This document shows positions 42,301-42,676 of a stretch of DNA of 42,676 nucleotides, one piece after another. Positions within the stretch are counted from its first letter, which is position 1, and each line of letters begins with the position of its first letter. The DNA comes from Ureaplasma miroungigenitalium (GTDB lineage: Bacteria; Bacillota_I; Bacilli_A; Mycoplasmatales; Mycoplasmoidaceae). Made by a program: the position numbers and the translations under genes. The DNA lies in NCBI RefSeq assembly GCF_025780085.1, contig NZ_JAOXHL010000004.1, positions 1-42,676 on the forward strand, read 5' to 3'. Below the pieces are notes generated by a model. That model saw nothing but the letters and a program-made list of their open reading frames with translations. It was not told where the DNA came from and ran no database searches.

Positions 42301-42676
42301 ATGAAAAAAATTAATAAAAAAATCCTTGGTTTTTCTTTATTAGGTTTTGGAGCCGTTGCTGCCTTAGGGGGAGTGGCTGCTATTACAGCTAGTTGTGGCA
42401 ATCCAGATAGTAAAGACAAAATTGAAACTAGAAGCAAAATCATTGATCAAATTCTAGCTCGTAAAGGGGAACAAAAGAAATATGGAGAATTAAACAATGT
42501 CGATGCTTTTTACTGAGCTCGTTTTTGAAATTCACCATTCGAACAAATCCGTAATCTTGCAAAGGGATTAGATGAAGCTATCGACTTAAATAAATCATCT
42601 ACATTTAAACCTTTAATTGACAAGGGATTATACGAAAAAACATTCCTAGCTGAAGCTGAAAAACAAATTGCCAATT
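42301..42676 (+). CDS. Lipoprotein, N-terminal part (cut by window end)
   Basis: The first 125 codons of a lipoprotein gene are present. The N-terminus is MKKINKKILGFSLL, then a Gly/Ala-rich hydrophobic helix and lipobox TASC with Cys32. The mature part begins polar and Lys/Asp-rich, then looks helical. Two or three TGA codons are read as Trp (around FYWARFWNSP). AAAGAGTGAT gives a weak ribosome site. It follows a terminator and has its own leader with a strong stem-loop. It may be the first of a lipoprotein family array continuing to the right, but this cannot be seen. Confidence 0.82.

Noticed and set aside
42301-42676. MIB-type antibody-binding protein as partner for the DUF31 protease
   Set aside because: Only 125 residues are visible and they show just a lipoprotein signal; the gene is over 3 kb from the protease and on the other strand.

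Overview
This window comes from a wall-less, AT-rich mollicute (Mycoplasma/Ureaplasma type) that reads UGA as tryptophan. The evidence is direct: the Trp of the thioredoxin active site is a TGA codon, and many conserved proteins (GltX, TopA, MnmG, Tex, transketolase and others) stay in frame only if TGA is sense. All coordinates here are therefore for full genes read with translation table 4. The short 16S fragment and the gene set resemble, from memory, the Ureaplasma / M. penetrans-iowae-muris branch; the genus is not settled.

Layout. 1-316: 5' end of a 16S rRNA gene on the minus strand, with a consensus promoter. 317-4154: minus-strand translation genes (rplJ-rplL behind an L10-leader RNA; then efp-nusB-rsmE-membrane protein). 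4257-6328: two plus-strand surface proteins. 6385-8725: minus-strand PEBP-like protein, tail-anchored protein and cmk. 8833-10987: paired U32-family genes (trhP1-trhP2 type). 11015-13754: minus-strand HPr-like protein, transketolase and dUTPase. 13888-18362: minus-strand tdk, membrane protein, rbgA, topA, trxA and tRNA-Ser(GCU). 18437-26883: ten-gene minus-strand cluster rpmH-rnpA-yidC-rsmA-ispE-gltX-HD protein-rpoE-fba-ychF. 27023-31477: plus-strand dnaA, rpmE, then prfA-prmC-tsaC. 31582-33334: three tandem 3-TM PQ-loop (SemiSWEET-like) transporters. 33420-34313: two decaying genes. 34441-39129: minus-strand lipoprotein serine protease, mnmG and rsmG. 39210-42676: plus-strand tex and two lipoproteins, the last cut by the window edge.

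Gene direction flips at dnaA: nearly everything to its left is minus, and the block to its right is plus. This fits a replication origin beside dnaA, although no good DnaA-box cluster is visible. Genes are packed tightly, with 1-20 nt overlaps and bidirectional terminators between convergent units.

Most of the window is ordinary core mollicute content. The parts most worth a second look are an HPr-like protein with Phe in place of the phosphorylatable His15 but an intact Ser46 site; the trio of divergent SemiSWEET-like paralogues; a serine protease lipoprotein with a duplicated N-terminal module; a tandem PEBP-like protein coupled to a tail-anchored partner; a long 5'-UTR stem-loop with a competing alternative hairpin before the last lipoprotein; and a decaying locus whose first gene is broken at a run of four Gs.
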